From Paralvinella palmiformis (taxonomy: Eukaryota; Annelida; Polychaeta; Terebellida; Alvinellidae), in NCBI GenBank assembly GCA_025642065.1, contig JAODUP010000118.1:497501-561500 (forward strand): a stretch of 64,000 bases of DNA, read 5' to 3'. How positions within the stretch are numbered: position 1 is the first letter of the stretch; every line of letters begins with the position of its first letter. Below are positions 1 through 35,279 of the stretch, piece by piece. The position numbers were made by a program, and so were the translations under genes. The notes under the pieces were generated by a model. The model made no database searches and was not told where the DNA came from. It saw only the letters and a program-made list of their open reading frames with translations.

Positions 1-24892
<24,892 letters not shown>

Positions 24893-24929
24893 GTTTCAGT
24901 TTGCATTTATTGTTACAGTTGCACACGAA

Positions 24930-25015
24930 TTACATGAGGACAAATTACTTCATAGCAGTCACGTCTGTTTGTTTTGATCTAGGCGCCGCCATATTATCTA
25001 CGTCACTTCCGGTAA
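24930..25015 (-). promoter_or_regulatory. IARS2 core promoter with ETS/GABP-like and YY1-like sites
   Basis: On the minus strand, CCGGAAGTGACG (25012-25001) combines an ETS/GABP (NRF-2) consensus CCGGAAGTG with a CRE half-site. TAATATGGCGGC (24996-24985) is a YY1-type ATGGCGGC element. They lie about 95-120 bp upstream of the ATG, and there is no TATA box at a suitable distance. GABP and YY1 sites close to the start are typical of nuclear genes for mitochondrial proteins in animals. The transcription start, probably near 24,950-24,990, is inferred. Confidence 0.6.
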
Positions 25016-25450
25016 CTATGAACTCTAGAACAGGGCAAAACTAACCCGCTAGATGGAGCCAGGATGCGATATATTCCTTTTGTATAGTCATTAGCGCAGT
25101 ATCCAAGATAAAATATAAGCAATGTTAAGTTATCCAAAAACGTCCACATAAAATTGTCCACCATTTATTTTATATGATAAAACCAAACTTTTATTTAAGA
25201 AATTATGGCTATTGCATTTATCATTGCGTTGATAATTATTATCCCTTACTTCTCATTGAATAGCTCACCTTTGTAAAGATAAATGAAAATTATATGGCAG
25301 TTACATATTTACTAATTAATAAACTTGGTAAGATTAAAATAATACTGTGTCAATACTTTTTCTACATTATCCATAAAACCACAGAAAATAGACGCTAACT
25401 GATAAAACTGCAGTTCGACTAGAGTGTGCTGCCACCTATGGAATATCACC

Positions 25451-25463
25451 TGCCATCTGGCGA
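25451..25463 (-). promoter_or_regulatory. CTCF-like motif, first copy in the tandem unit
   Basis: The minus strand reads TCGCCAGATGGCA, matching the CTCF core CCGCNAGRTGGCRS at nearly all positions. It is repeated in the next unit. Confidence 0.4.
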
Positions 25464-25642
25464 ATGACTTTGTTATGTGGCCTCTTTGCTGACATATTTA
25501 CTAATTAATAAACTTCGTAAGATTAAAATAATATTGTGTCAATACTTTTTTCTACATTATCCATAAAAGCACAGAAAATAGACGCTAACTGATAAAATTG
25601 CAGTTCGACAAGAGTGTGCTGCCACCTATGGAATATCACCAC

Positions 25643-25655
25643 TGCCATCTGGCGA
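25643..25655 (-). promoter_or_regulatory. CTCF-like motif, second copy in the tandem unit
   Basis: This is the same TCGCCAGATGGCA on the minus strand as at 25451. The word is unchanged although flanking bases differ between the two units. Confidence 0.4.
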
Positions 25656-25687
25656 ATGACTTTGTTACGCTGCTTTTTGCTGACATA

Positions 25688-26458
25688 GGGCGAGAAAAAG
25701 TTGGCCACGTTATTTACTGCTTAGTTTTTGTAATGTCTTATGATAACGGTGACTGAGTTTGTAACGAATGGGTTAATTTTACTGCGTGTTTATGTACCTG
25801 TGTTTGTTTCTGTAAAAATTCAAAATAATATTTTCCGGCAATATTTTACCAGGAAATGACGATAACAAAATAAAAATCAATTAATATCTACCAATCTTAA
25901 TTTAAGGTATCTTTGCCTGTGTTGTTAGCGTGTTGTTTTGGTGACCTTTTGACAAAGCGAAGACAATATATGAAGCCGAGAGTTCGGCTGCTTAAGATGA
26001 CATGTGCTCAAATTTGTTATAAGACAATAATTTGTGATTATCATTTGCATAATACTCATCGATCATTTGATGCTGTCAGATAATCGACCAATTTATCATA
26101 TTTTTACTGATGTGAAATCTCTAACTCTGATGGAATAATTATATCCTCTTTTATGAGATTGATACTTTTAGAAACTTTGATTGTAATAATTACATTGTAC
26201 CACCGTCTGCCACCCAATAACGCCGTATAAAACTCTACGTGTCTATGTGATATATTCCTTTTTCTTTATTTGATGCAAAACCAATTTTAAATCTCGGTAT
26301 AACATTGTAAATGAGTCGGTAACATATCACAGAATAACTCTTTCAATATTTATGCGTGTCGTTTGATGTTAGTTGTTGTTGTTGGGGGGGAGGGGGCGGG
26401 GTATGGAGATTTTCCAGGTTTTATTTCACTTGTTTTTGCTTTGATATTTGTTTCCTGA
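25688..26458. other. Non-coding AT-rich stretch upstream of IARS2
   Basis: I see no exon, mobile element or tandem repeat. A G-rich run lies at 26,384-26,402. Minus-strand AATAAA at 26425-26420 may relate to the candidate exon just upstream of it. Confidence 0.6.
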
Positions 26459-26599
26459 CTAATTGTATCCAATGTCACTAGAAGTTTCTCCATCAGCCAC
26501 AACACGATCATCTGAGGTAGATATCGAACTGACTTTTGTTTTAATTCGCTGATCGAGGTCGCGACAACGATCGGCATTTTCCGGAACGAGCTCGGCAAT
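26459..26599 (-). CDS. Candidate terminal coding exon or coding relic, unknown product
   Basis: After a pyrimidine tract (tatttttccatttttccggag), the minus strand is open for 46 codons to a TAG at 26459. It reads IAELVPENADRCRDLDQRIK, then TKVSSISTSDDRVVADGETS, then SDIGYN. AATAAA follows about 34 nt after the stop. The CpG content is much higher than in the AT-rich flanks and the composition looks protein-like. The stretch could begin further upstream, since the frame is open from about 26,640. I do not recognise the family. A second frame is also open here, which weakens the case. Confidence 0.25.
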   Translation of the reverse strand: MAELVPENADRCRDLDQRIKTKVSSISTSDDRVVADGETSSDIGYN

Positions 26600-26807
26600 C
26601 TCCGGAAAAATGGAAAAATACCTAGGTTTAGCTGGTTTTAATCAGCTAGTAAAGGTTTACAAGGAATTTATTTTAGAGAAATTGTTTTCTCTTAAAATAT
26701 GTAAAACAAATTTCATTCGGCTCCAAAATACGTTTACTGTTGCTTAAGATTATGATTATAATTAGTATGAAGGATAGAAATATTGTAATTCTGTGGAAAT
26801 AACGCGC

Positions 26808-26863
26808 GCGCACACACACACACACACACAGAGAGAGCGGGAGAGAGAGAGAGACTTTCACAT

Positions 26864-26927
<64 letters not shown>

Positions 26928-26930
26928 GGT
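26808..26930. repeat. (CA)n-(GA)n-(GACA)n microsatellite cluster
   Basis: CA repeats run at about 26,812-26,830, then GA, and from 26,864 about 16 copies of GACA. This explains the apparent open frames on both strands. Confidence 0.95.
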
Positions 26931-27719
26931 ATATGCATAGAAAATGATAAAGATAATGTGTGCGTCACTGTTATTTTTATAAACACCTGACGTAAGATGT
27001 AAATTTATCATTCCTTGATGAGAATGGCTGTTAAACATTGATAATTAACTCATTAGTAATGATGTAATATTCATGAGTAAATTTTAATGAGTTACCACAT
27101 TGAGATTTACTATTTACAGTCGACTCTACAATTAAAATGTTAACTATAATGTACATAGTAAATATAACCAAGCTTGGTCCGGAATTAATTAGCATTTTAA
27201 TTAAACTCTTTGCCTGAGAGCAGATACAAGATTTTTAATGATTCAATATTCATTTCAGAATTCTTTCCTTTCAACTTATGTTTTTATTTTATTTTTCAAA
27301 ATGTTCTATAATCGTTTGTAATCACAGACTTGTTACCATTAACTGTATACACGTTTGTTGGGGGGGGGGGAGGGGGGGATTCATATGAAATATATAATAT
27401 TCATCCACCTCAAAAAGTGATTCTATTATTTGTTTACGGATAGGAGTAACTGATGGCATCTTTGAGTGTAGTGTGAGTTGTGTGTATGTTTTGTTTATTT
27501 TTGTTTTATTTAAGCCAAGTTTGAAATAAAATGCAAACAATTTTACCATGGGAGTTGTGAGACTATTAACATTGTGTAAGATGGTGTGTAAATATGTAAT
27601 CTTGTCTTTGATGTACATAAAGTATTGGGAAAGGTAAGTGTTTGGAATTTGTCTTTTATAAACTATAGTTCACCAGTTATCATAAATTAGTTAGCAGGGT
27701 TTTGTACGAAAAATACGAT

Positions 27720-27750
27720 TCTCAGACATCTCTCTCTCTCTCTCTCTCTC

Positions 27751-27795
<45 letters not shown>

Positions 27796-27805
27796 GTGTG
27801 TGTGT
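27720..27805. repeat. (CT)n then (GT)n microsatellite
   Basis: About 65 bp of CT repeats with one CCTTT interruption, then TGTGTGTG. The flanks from 26,940 to 28,220 are AT-rich with no gene seen; a G-run lies at 27,359-27,378. Confidence 0.95.
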
Positions 27806-28224
27806 GCACGTTCTAATATATATTGTTCTAGTATTTTTTTCTTTCTATAGATTTTTCTATAGATTATAATATTATTAGTAATTAGCTATTTTATGTCGAT
27901 CATTTCTCTCTCATGGAGCCTTATCTTATTGTCTTACAGGTTATATTCATCATCTACTCACAATTTAATTGATTTAATGACTTAACACTTAGGCTCAACG
28001 TTATTCTGACGAAATTAACAAAACTTTAGAAGTTGTCATAACGTTTACATGTATCATAACGTGCGCGTGGATAACAATATCCGCCGTACAAGATTTGACC
28101 AATTATTTTCTTTGTTCAGATTATATATATATATATATCGGAAAATTATCAAACAAAAATTCAATAAATCTAACCTGTCCTTTAATAGACTATATGTGTA
28201 TAACTGTAAATACTCAAAAAGAGA

Positions 28225-28280
28225 ACGCTGCTAGCGACATCTAGCGAATGTCTTAACCTGACATCTAGCGAATGACCCAG
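28225..28280. repeat. Short direct repeat GACATCTAGCGAATG
   Basis: GACATCTAGCGAATG occurs at about 28,236 and 28,260. The words resemble the motif-bearing part of the 25.3 kb duplication (ATCTGGCGAATGAC), so the two may share an origin. Confidence 0.6.
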
Positions 28281-28540
28281 TAATTATACGGTTTAGCGCA
28301 GGTGTGTTTGTTTACGTTGTGAAGGTTGTGGACCGATTTGAAGCTTTAAATCCTGAGCCTATTGTTTGGTGATAACTGAATAAATATGAGATAAACGAAA
28401 TTATTGCTATGAAAGCAGAATAGCACAGGTGATAGGGTTGGGAAGGGTTTATTCGGAAGTCTTGGTTTCAATTCAGTCAGATTATCAAAGCTGTTGGGAA
28501 AAAGTCGTATTGTTCAGTTCACTCGATTGTTGAGTTTGGT

Positions 28541-28712
28541 TAGAGTTGAGTTGAGTTGAGTTGTTTATTCTCGGTGCTGGTAATACTTGATACATATGAC
28601 CGAGGCGCCATTTGCCGAGAGAAACAAGTCCGACAAACACAAGCGAGCCAGATTCGAACCCACAACCTGCAGGTTTCCAACGCATTGCTCTAACAACAGA
28701 GCCATGGGCTGT
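28541..28712 (-). repeat. SINE family B copy with (CTCAA)n tail
   Basis: On the minus strand the tRNA-like head has TCTGTTGTTAGAGCAATGCG (A-box region) and GGGTTCGAATC (B box). Next comes a body with CTTGTGTTTGTCGG, then AATAAACAACTCAACTCAAC as a pentamer tail. It is the better-preserved copy of the element interrupted at 1.03-1.36 kb. Confidence 0.75.
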
Positions 28713-28916
28713 AAGTATAGAACGCCAAGATATGTGCCACATACACTTGGGAAAGGCGAGATATGTTCTAATATTTTGTCAAATGATTTAAGACAGCGAA
28801 GAATGAATGATCTATGAAATGTAAAATAAAAAGTTATTATTAGCTAGAGGAGGAGAGGGGGGGGGGACCTGTCATCCTCTAATAATCATGTATAAAGTGG
28901 CTAACAGTGATAACAA

Positions 28917-29040
28917 CAATGAAGGACCTGTTGAATGAGTAGATAGGGCGCTGAGTTGGAATATCATGGGTCTCGGGTTCGGATCCACTAACCACCACCA
29001 ATCGGGTTACACGAGTGGGATTAGTGTGTATTGCGTGCCT
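28917..29040 (+). repeat. tRNA-derived SINE head
   Basis: TGAGTAGATAGGGCGCTGAG resembles an A box and CGGGTTCGGATCC a B box about 30 bp downstream, on the plus strand. It does not fold as an intact tRNA by eye. Confidence 0.5.
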
Positions 29041-29309
29041 ACGTTTATGGCAGTAAGGTGTGGTGTGTTCATCGGGAAATTCACGATGGGACGGCGTTGT
29101 ACTGTTTGATTTCGAAAGGTTTATCTGTACATTTAATATGCCAAAAAAAAGACATTTTACGACATCTTACTGTCATTAGTATCGGAATACGGCAGCTCAT
29201 TAAAATGTGCTCATGAATATTACATTCAAAATAATTATGCAATTGTATTAATTATCAATTTCAGACATTTCTCCAAACCATTTTGTCTAGTCGCATCGTG
29301 GAAGATGAT

Positions 29310-29790
29310 ACGCTGTATAGTGGTACCTGTAAATTACGACTGTCCGTCTATTAGCAAACCTGCATATAACAACCATAGATATTACGCGATTTCCGAGTTA
29401 TTGTGACCACTTTATATTATAATCACCTGCATATTAAAACCACCTGTATATTACGACCAACTGTATGTTAGAAACACCTATATACCTTGTTCACATCATT
29501 CAATAGGTGGTACCTGTTTTCAATGACTACCTATATACATCGCTGATAGTTCAACTCGCCGCCATTTGTCAAGTGGTAGCTGTCTTCTACGACCACCTGT
29601 ATAAAGCGTTTTCAGCTGTAGCTGTTTAACCAGAAGTCACTGTCTTCTAAGACCACTGGCGTAAAATATTCTCAACTGATGCCGCAACCATTTAACAAGA
29701 AATACCTGACTTCCACGACCAACGGTATAGACCTAACGCATCGACATTCATCAAGTGGTACCAGCTTCTGACGACCATCCGGACAGCAAC
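29310..29790 (+). repeat. Degenerate minisatellite, ~62-67 bp unit
   Basis: The phrase CAAGTGGTACCTGTCTTCTA with CGACCACCTGTATA recurs in diverged form at about 29,502, 29,569, 29,631, 29,694 and 29,753. Upstream, shorter ~22 bp units (ATATTACGACCACCTGT) precede it. Confidence 0.65.
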
Positions 29791-30069
29791 ACAGATGCTG
29801 CTAATTGGTAGTCGTTCATAACAGCGCCACTGCTCGGTTCCGCTGACCTTGACGTACGCGGCTGGACCACATTACAGTGGTTACCTGCTTCAGAGACCCT
29901 TCCAGACGCTCACCTCCCCCACGCGGTAATGCCAAAACGGTGTGAACAATCGTGAAGATAAGTGACACTGATGAGCTTCGGCTACACTAATGTGAACACC
30001 TTGGTACGCCTTGGTACTCACTTGATACTCACTCAGCTGGCACGCCATTGGCTGACAGGCGTACATTAG

Positions 30070-30545
30070 ACGTGTTAATCGTACGGCGCTGATTCAATAA
30101 CGCCACAGCTAATGGCCGCTGTTTGGCAGAGAATAGTCCAGGATCTGTCACTCCGGACTGATCCGTATATCGGGATGTCCATCTCCGGATGTGAATATTT
30201 TATGTCGAAACGCGATATTCTGGAGACTCTGATTTGTCGCCTAAAATATGAACAATTATTGGCACATTGGTGAGGTGATGAGCTATCTATCTGTCCATCT
30301 ATTATATGTGTATGTATGTATAAGTGTGTGTGTGTGTGTGTGTGTGTTTGAGGAAGCGCACATACCTGCATTTGTCTGCATGCTTCTGTCTTCACGTGTA
30401 TGTGCGTGTGTGTGTGTGTATGTGTGAGCGTGTATTCTGATCATTCATATAACATCAACATATCCGTTTTGGTTGTACAATTTCCATATCTAAACCAGTA
30501 TATGACGTCATCTGCCCCTAGCCAACTTATACAGTCCTTAGCTTA
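30070..30545. other. Non-coding stretch with (GT)n tracts
   Basis: This holds (GT)n at 30,326-30,350 and at about 30,402-30,420. The open frames here are repeat-driven or short, and I do not call a gene. A TGACGTCA palindrome lies at 30,503. Confidence 0.6.
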
Positions 30546-30547
30546 CT

Positions 30548-31082
30548 TTTATCGTGACCCTCCAACCCTTATAACTCAATCCGACTACAGTCCCTATAAC
30601 TCACATCCACTGCAACCCCCGTAACTCACCCCTTCTCCGACCGTTAAAAATTCATCCACACTGCAACCCATATAACCCGCTCTCTAACCTTTATACTCAA
30701 CCCTTACTCCAACCCTTATAACCGAATCGATTCAGTTCAACCCATATAACTCATCCCCACTAGAACCCTTATAACCTGTTCTCTCTCTCTCTCTCTAACC
30801 CTTATACTCCACCCTTATTCCAACATTTATAGCCCAATCTCACTCCAACCGCTATAATCCATACTCAATCCAATCCTTATATCCATATCTCGCTCCAACC
30901 CTTATTACTCACCTATAACTCCAAACCTAATCAATCACTCATCCAACCTTTATTATAAGTTACCCTATTTCCAATAGTTATAAATCAACCTTATTCTAAC
31001 CCATATAAAACTTATATTACTAATCCTTATGAATTACCCATATTCCAACCCTTACAATTAACGCTAACCCTATAGCCCTAGC
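30548..31082 (+). repeat. Degenerate minisatellite, ~25 bp unit
   Basis: About 20 units follow the pattern CCCTTATAACTCA-N(4-8)-CTCCAA, each 19-33 bp long. One unit has gained a (CT)n expansion (30,780-30,796). Unit edges are clear but sequence identity is low, so the array is old. Confidence 0.75.
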
Positions 31083-31680
31083 CCAGATTGATAACATTTT
31101 GATAACTCTTCAAGGTCGGAATATCTGGACGGGTTCGTGGACAGCGAGAGTGCGTTCCTCTCGCTGTATCCAGAACGCTTCCGGAGTAGTTCTAGAAGCC
31201 AGTAGCGGGTCATGGACCATGCCAAAGGTGCACCTTCCCTCTGACATCCGAAAGACAACTCTTTATTCTCAACGTTTCTCGACGGAACTAACATGAGCCG
31301 CCCGCGATATTTCGCTCCCCGTTCCCATGCACTGATGTTCCGCTCCCCACGTCGCCGATGTTCCGAACGGTGTTCCCTAGGCCCCGGCCATCAATTCCAC
31401 TTCCGGCGCACTTCGTGTAAACACGCATATTGCCGACGTCGGCCGACAGCAGTAGGATAGCCGAAAATGGCCGAAGACAGCCGAAGATGGCCGAAGATAG
31501 CCGAACCGAGCCGTAATCGTATTGTGGCGGGAACATTCATCATAAGGATACACGGCGAGACGCCATAATGAAAATATATAGCGGGATAGAGGGCCGAGAT
31601 GGGCTAAAGGTTTAGCTATAATTTTAGCAATTACCGTAAGGCCATTGTCTCTGTCAGTGTCTGTGTAAGGGGCTCAGGTT
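31083..31680. other. GC-rich non-coding stretch with GCCGAAGATG repeats
   Basis: From 31,456 to 31,513 the word ATGGCCGAAG and variants (ATAGCCGAA, ACAGCCGAAG) recur about six times. I see no gene; short open frames on both strands are typical of GC-rich DNA. Confidence 0.6.
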
Positions 31681-32640
31681 TGGGGAGGGGGGGGGGGTTT
31701 GAGGCGTTTGGGGAGGGGGATTGGAGTGGGTGTTTGGGGGGTGTTTTGTTATGAGTCTGTCTGTCTGTTTGTTTGTCTGTCGGTCGGTCGGTCGGTCTTT
31801 TTGTTCGTGTGTGGGTGTGTGTGGGGCTTAGATGGTATATAATGTTGGCGCGTATGAATACCCGTTCGAGCGCATGCGCGAATGGGCGCGAGCGTGCGTG
31901 CCTGTGCGCGCGTGTGCCTGCCTGCCCGCCTGCCTGACTGACTCCTCGTCGGACTGCCTGTCTAGATATCTGTCCACGGGCCTACTGTAGCTGTTATAGT
32001 CCGGCCTGGCGACACGTTAAGAGCGACCAATCAAGTTTTAATACACTCCCCTCTTAGTAGAGTAATGAAGATTGAGGAAGATCACCAAACTTTGGTCGGC
32101 CAGTGTATCCAGAGAGGAGTTAGGCCTAGCTTATTGTGTATAGGTTTGATATCGGATACATCGGGTAGGGAATGGGGGGGTGGAGGGTGGGGGGAGGTGG
32201 TAGGGGTAGAGGTGGAGGGATGAGAGGGGGGAATTTTCCTGGAGCGTAACTGCTTCATGCAATGCCGTCGTTATTTGGCGAATAACGTTATACGATAAAA
32301 AAATTATAATGTATAATAGAATGCTGTTATACAACTAAGTATAACTGTATTACTAAATCCGGCTCCGTGAAATATTAATCTGTAATGTGTTATACAGAAG
32401 TATAACATTATACGACAGTATAACACGGTAGGTCATATATACGACGTCATATAATCGTATACTAAACAGAATAACATCAAAACTGGTTAAACGGAGAAAT
32501 AAAATAACTGAAATCATACGACATCACACTAAATAACCTAAACATCATAAATAGTTATCAGGAATTGGATTTTGAGCAAAAATATATTTATTTTACGACA
32601 TACCGATATTTCTGGTTTATAGGTAATAAGATTAGTTCAC
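31681..32640. other. G-rich and tetranucleotide tracts, no gene
   Basis: G runs lie at 31,686-31,745 and 32,176-32,232, and (TGTC)/(GGTC)n at 31,757-31,800. Alternating CGCGTG-type words lie at 31,860-31,915. The remainder is AT-rich without coding signal. Confidence 0.7.
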
Positions 32641-33990
32641 GTGTTAACGACGACGGCTCACGTGATAATCGTCTCTAATACGTCACGGCCGGCATTTTGT
32701 TTTTTGTTATCGTGTAGCTCTATCTATTATGGAGACCGAAAACACCGGATGTCGAATGACATTGACGTCATGGATGTCTTCATTAATGTGTTAACTGCTT
32801 CGTATAGCCGACATATCGAAAACGAGGCCGATCCGGAACGGGAGATGTCAGGATCCGTCGGATCTGGAGACGGGGTTGGCGTCTTAAGCCGACGTCATTA
32901 CTTGACGCGGATCTCTCGCCTATGATGTATGGCGACGGATCGATGGTCGGCTTGGTGGTGGATCTACGTCATTTCCGGTAGTTTTAGACTCGTGACGTCA
33001 TATGCATAGCTGGCCTAAGTGTGACGACGACGTAATGACGTTATCTCTGACGCTATCTATTAACGTCATTTTCTTGTCTATCCCGGAATTGGCTCCATCA
33101 ATCCGAAATCCGGGTTTAGGACTAATCGAAGTGGGGGGGGGGAGTATTTCTTCCGGATCCATAACCGCTCCAAGGAAATCTTTATATGTCTATATTATAT
33201 GGGAAATGGGGGAGTCTGGTGAGGGTGGAAATTTGGGGAAAGAATCAGAGAGGAAGTGAGGACAGACACACAGACAGACAGGCAGACGGACGGACGGACG
33301 GACGGACAACAATAACCAGAAATCCAAACATACGTAATCCATTCATCACAAACATACGACGAAGCCACCTCATGACGTCATCGCGCCAAATGGGTCACAA
33401 ACAGCGCCACCGTGGTGCCCTCGTCCGACCACAAGACGTCACCAGGGGGCGTGTTATATTACCCTCATTACGGAGGCCGACCCGAGACATGTAATCTTTG
33501 GCCAAAATCCCGGATCTGTCGTCCGTCCAGAACTGACACCGGGGGCGGGAGGGGGGGTTTCTTCGTCCGACAGACGAGCCGTTCCGGATACGATAGAATC
33601 CTGGAGACGGGAAGACCAGACTTGTATTGACATTAGGGCTTTGTTATTGGTGGGGGTCATTAGTCGTGTATTAGACCAGGACCGGGCCACGCGCCCTGTG
33701 CTCTGATCCCCGGGGGATTACGCACGGGAGCACCACCCAGATCCCCGCCCATCCTAAGTCCGGGTACACGGATCCAGAACTGTTATTCGGATAGTCTGAA
33801 CCCGGAGAGGAAAACGATTTCTACGTGCCAACCGTCTGCCCGTGTGTCAGTCAGTCACTGGGTGGGTGGGTTGTTTGTTGGGTAGTTAAGGGCAACCCCG
33901 GTGTCCGCTCTTTCGTGCTATGTCTCGCGTGAGGTCGGTGGGCGAAACTACCCGCTCCTCCCCCCGTTGCTACCCAATCCCCCCTCGGTG
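32641..33990. other. CpG-rich segment with palindromic words, no gene called
   Basis: TGACGTCA occurs at 32,763, 32,993 and 33,373, CACGTG near 32,638 and 32,657, and TCCGGA at 32,832, 33,152 and 33,583. A (GACA)/(GACG)n microsatellite lies at 33,262-33,306. Overlapping open frames on both strands show no recognisable protein. Confidence 0.55.
33441..33453 (+). promoter_or_regulatory. CTCF-like motif
   Basis: ACCAGGGGGCGTG matches the CTCF core (CCANNAGGGGGCGCY-type) on the plus strand. It lies in CpG-rich DNA beside GACGTC. Confidence 0.35.
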
Positions 33991-34509
33991 ACCCTAGTAC
34001 TCCGACCTAATTTGGTTCAATTTCGCCAAGTGAATCTAGCGGCGGTCATTGTTAACAATTTTCATCAGATCCCGGGATTATGGGGACATGATAAGCTGGG
34101 GTTTGATTCGCCATCGATCTAAATTAGGACGGTCACATCCAGACAGTATCCCGGGGGGATCGACCGCCCGCCGGGTGGTGGTGGTGGGGGGTCCGGACGC
34201 GGAAGCGCCTTCGCCGCGGCTAATTACGCCTAATATCGGCCATGTACATCCGGGATCTGGTCGTCATCTCCACTCCGTCAGGGCTGTCCCGTGCCTTAAA
34301 GCCGTATACCGCCTCTATCATCGCCCACTGGCAGACAGGTGGCGCCCTCTAGTCTCCCTAAAGCCGTTCCAGAGCGGATTCGCGGACTTCTCGGCTTCGG
34401 AGTTTGGCCGGACTTTGGCGAACTTCGCCGAAATTTATCGAACTCTGCCGAGGTATTCCGAGTTGTCCAGAGCTTTTTGTCCGCTTCATTACCTTTGGAA
34501 GTTGCTCAG
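33991..34509. other. GC-rich non-coding stretch with a long unassigned open frame
   Basis: A 165-codon plus-strand frame (34,049-34,546) has no recognisable domain, ends inside a SINE tail fragment and overlaps other open frames. I treat it as chance. A CTCF-like motif lies within. Confidence 0.5.
34341..34354 (-). promoter_or_regulatory. CTCF-like motif
   Basis: The minus strand reads GACTAGAGGGCGCC, followed by ACCTG. This matches the animal CTCF core STAGRGGGCGC very well. Confidence 0.45.
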
Positions 34510-34568
34510 CCAATTTAGCCTACCATGTGCACAAAAGTGGTGGTAAAACACTAATCATCATCATCATC
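34510..34568 (+). repeat. SINE family A 3' tail fragment with (ATC)n
   Basis: CAATTTAGCCTACCATGTGC followed by ACAAAAGTGG, GGTAAAACAC and TAATCATCATCATCATC is the 3' end of family A. The head is missing. Confidence 0.75.
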
Positions 34569-34850
34569 TGAGTCATTTCGACCACAATTTTGAGCGCATG
34601 CCACGAGTCATTCAGACCTATAACAGGAGTCATTTTTACCTAAACCACAAGTTGTTCAATATATACCATGAACGATATAAGCATATACCACAAGTCGTTT
34701 CAACCTATACCAAGAGTCATTTCAGCCTACACCCTATACTAAGAGTTATTTCAACCCTAGCCACAAAACATACAGATCTAAAACATGAGTCATTCCGACC
34801 TGTACAACAGTCATTTCAAGCTAGGATGTCAATCCCCCCACGGCCAGTTA
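34569..34850 (+). repeat. Degenerate minisatellite, ~22-25 bp unit
   Basis: AGTCATTTCAACCTATACCA-like units are repeated about ten times. The array starts directly at the end of the SINE tail fragment. Confidence 0.65.
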
Positions 34851-34884
34851 ACTCCCACCAACCACCACCATTTGGGTAACACTT

Positions 34885-35270
34885 CAGTTAGTCAGGCAGT
34901 CAGTCAGTCAAGCAGTCAGATAGACAGACAGGCAGGCCGGGAGGCAGTCCGACAGAGAAACAGACAGACAGACAGACAGACAGACATACAGTTAAACGGC
35001 CATCCATCCAGACATACTGACAGACCGACAGACAGTCAGACAGACAGACTGTCCAGTTGCCCAACAGTCAGACAACAGACATTCAGAAAGTCAGTCAGTC
35101 AGTCAATCAGTCAGATAGACAGACAGACAAACAGGAAGACGATCCCCGCAGTCGGACAAACGACTAGCCAGCCATCCAACCAAGCAACCACCCAGACAGA
35201 CAGACAGACAGACAGACTGTCCGGCTGCCCAACAGTTAGACCACAGACAGTCAGACAGTCAGACGACCAG
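34885..35270 (+). repeat. Degenerate (CAGT/CAGA)n tract
   Basis: Nearly 390 bp is dominated by CAGT, CAGA and GACA tetranucleotides with larger near-duplications: GACTGTCC(A/G)G(T/C)TGCCCAACAG occurs twice. The 164-codon plus-strand frame here, rich in Gln, Ser, Asp and Arg, is a by-product. Confidence 0.85.
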
Positions 35271-35279
35271 GCGCGCTAA

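Larger units (their letters stand above)
25303..25687. repeat. Tandem duplication of a 189 bp unit
   Basis: Units at 25303-25491 and 25492-25682 are about 95% identical by eye. Differences include an extra AC in the second copy. Each unit includes a CTCF-like motif (see below). The duplication lies about 300 bp upstream of the IARS2 promoter and is non-coding. Confidence 0.92.

Noticed and set aside
34049..34546. 165-codon plus-strand frame
   Set aside because: It ends inside a SINE tail fragment, has no domain, and overlaps other GC-rich open frames.
34785..35279. Gln/Ser/Asp/Arg-rich 164-codon frame resembling a low-complexity nuclear protein
   Set aside because: It is generated by degenerate CAGA/CAGT tetranucleotides; no start context or splice signals.
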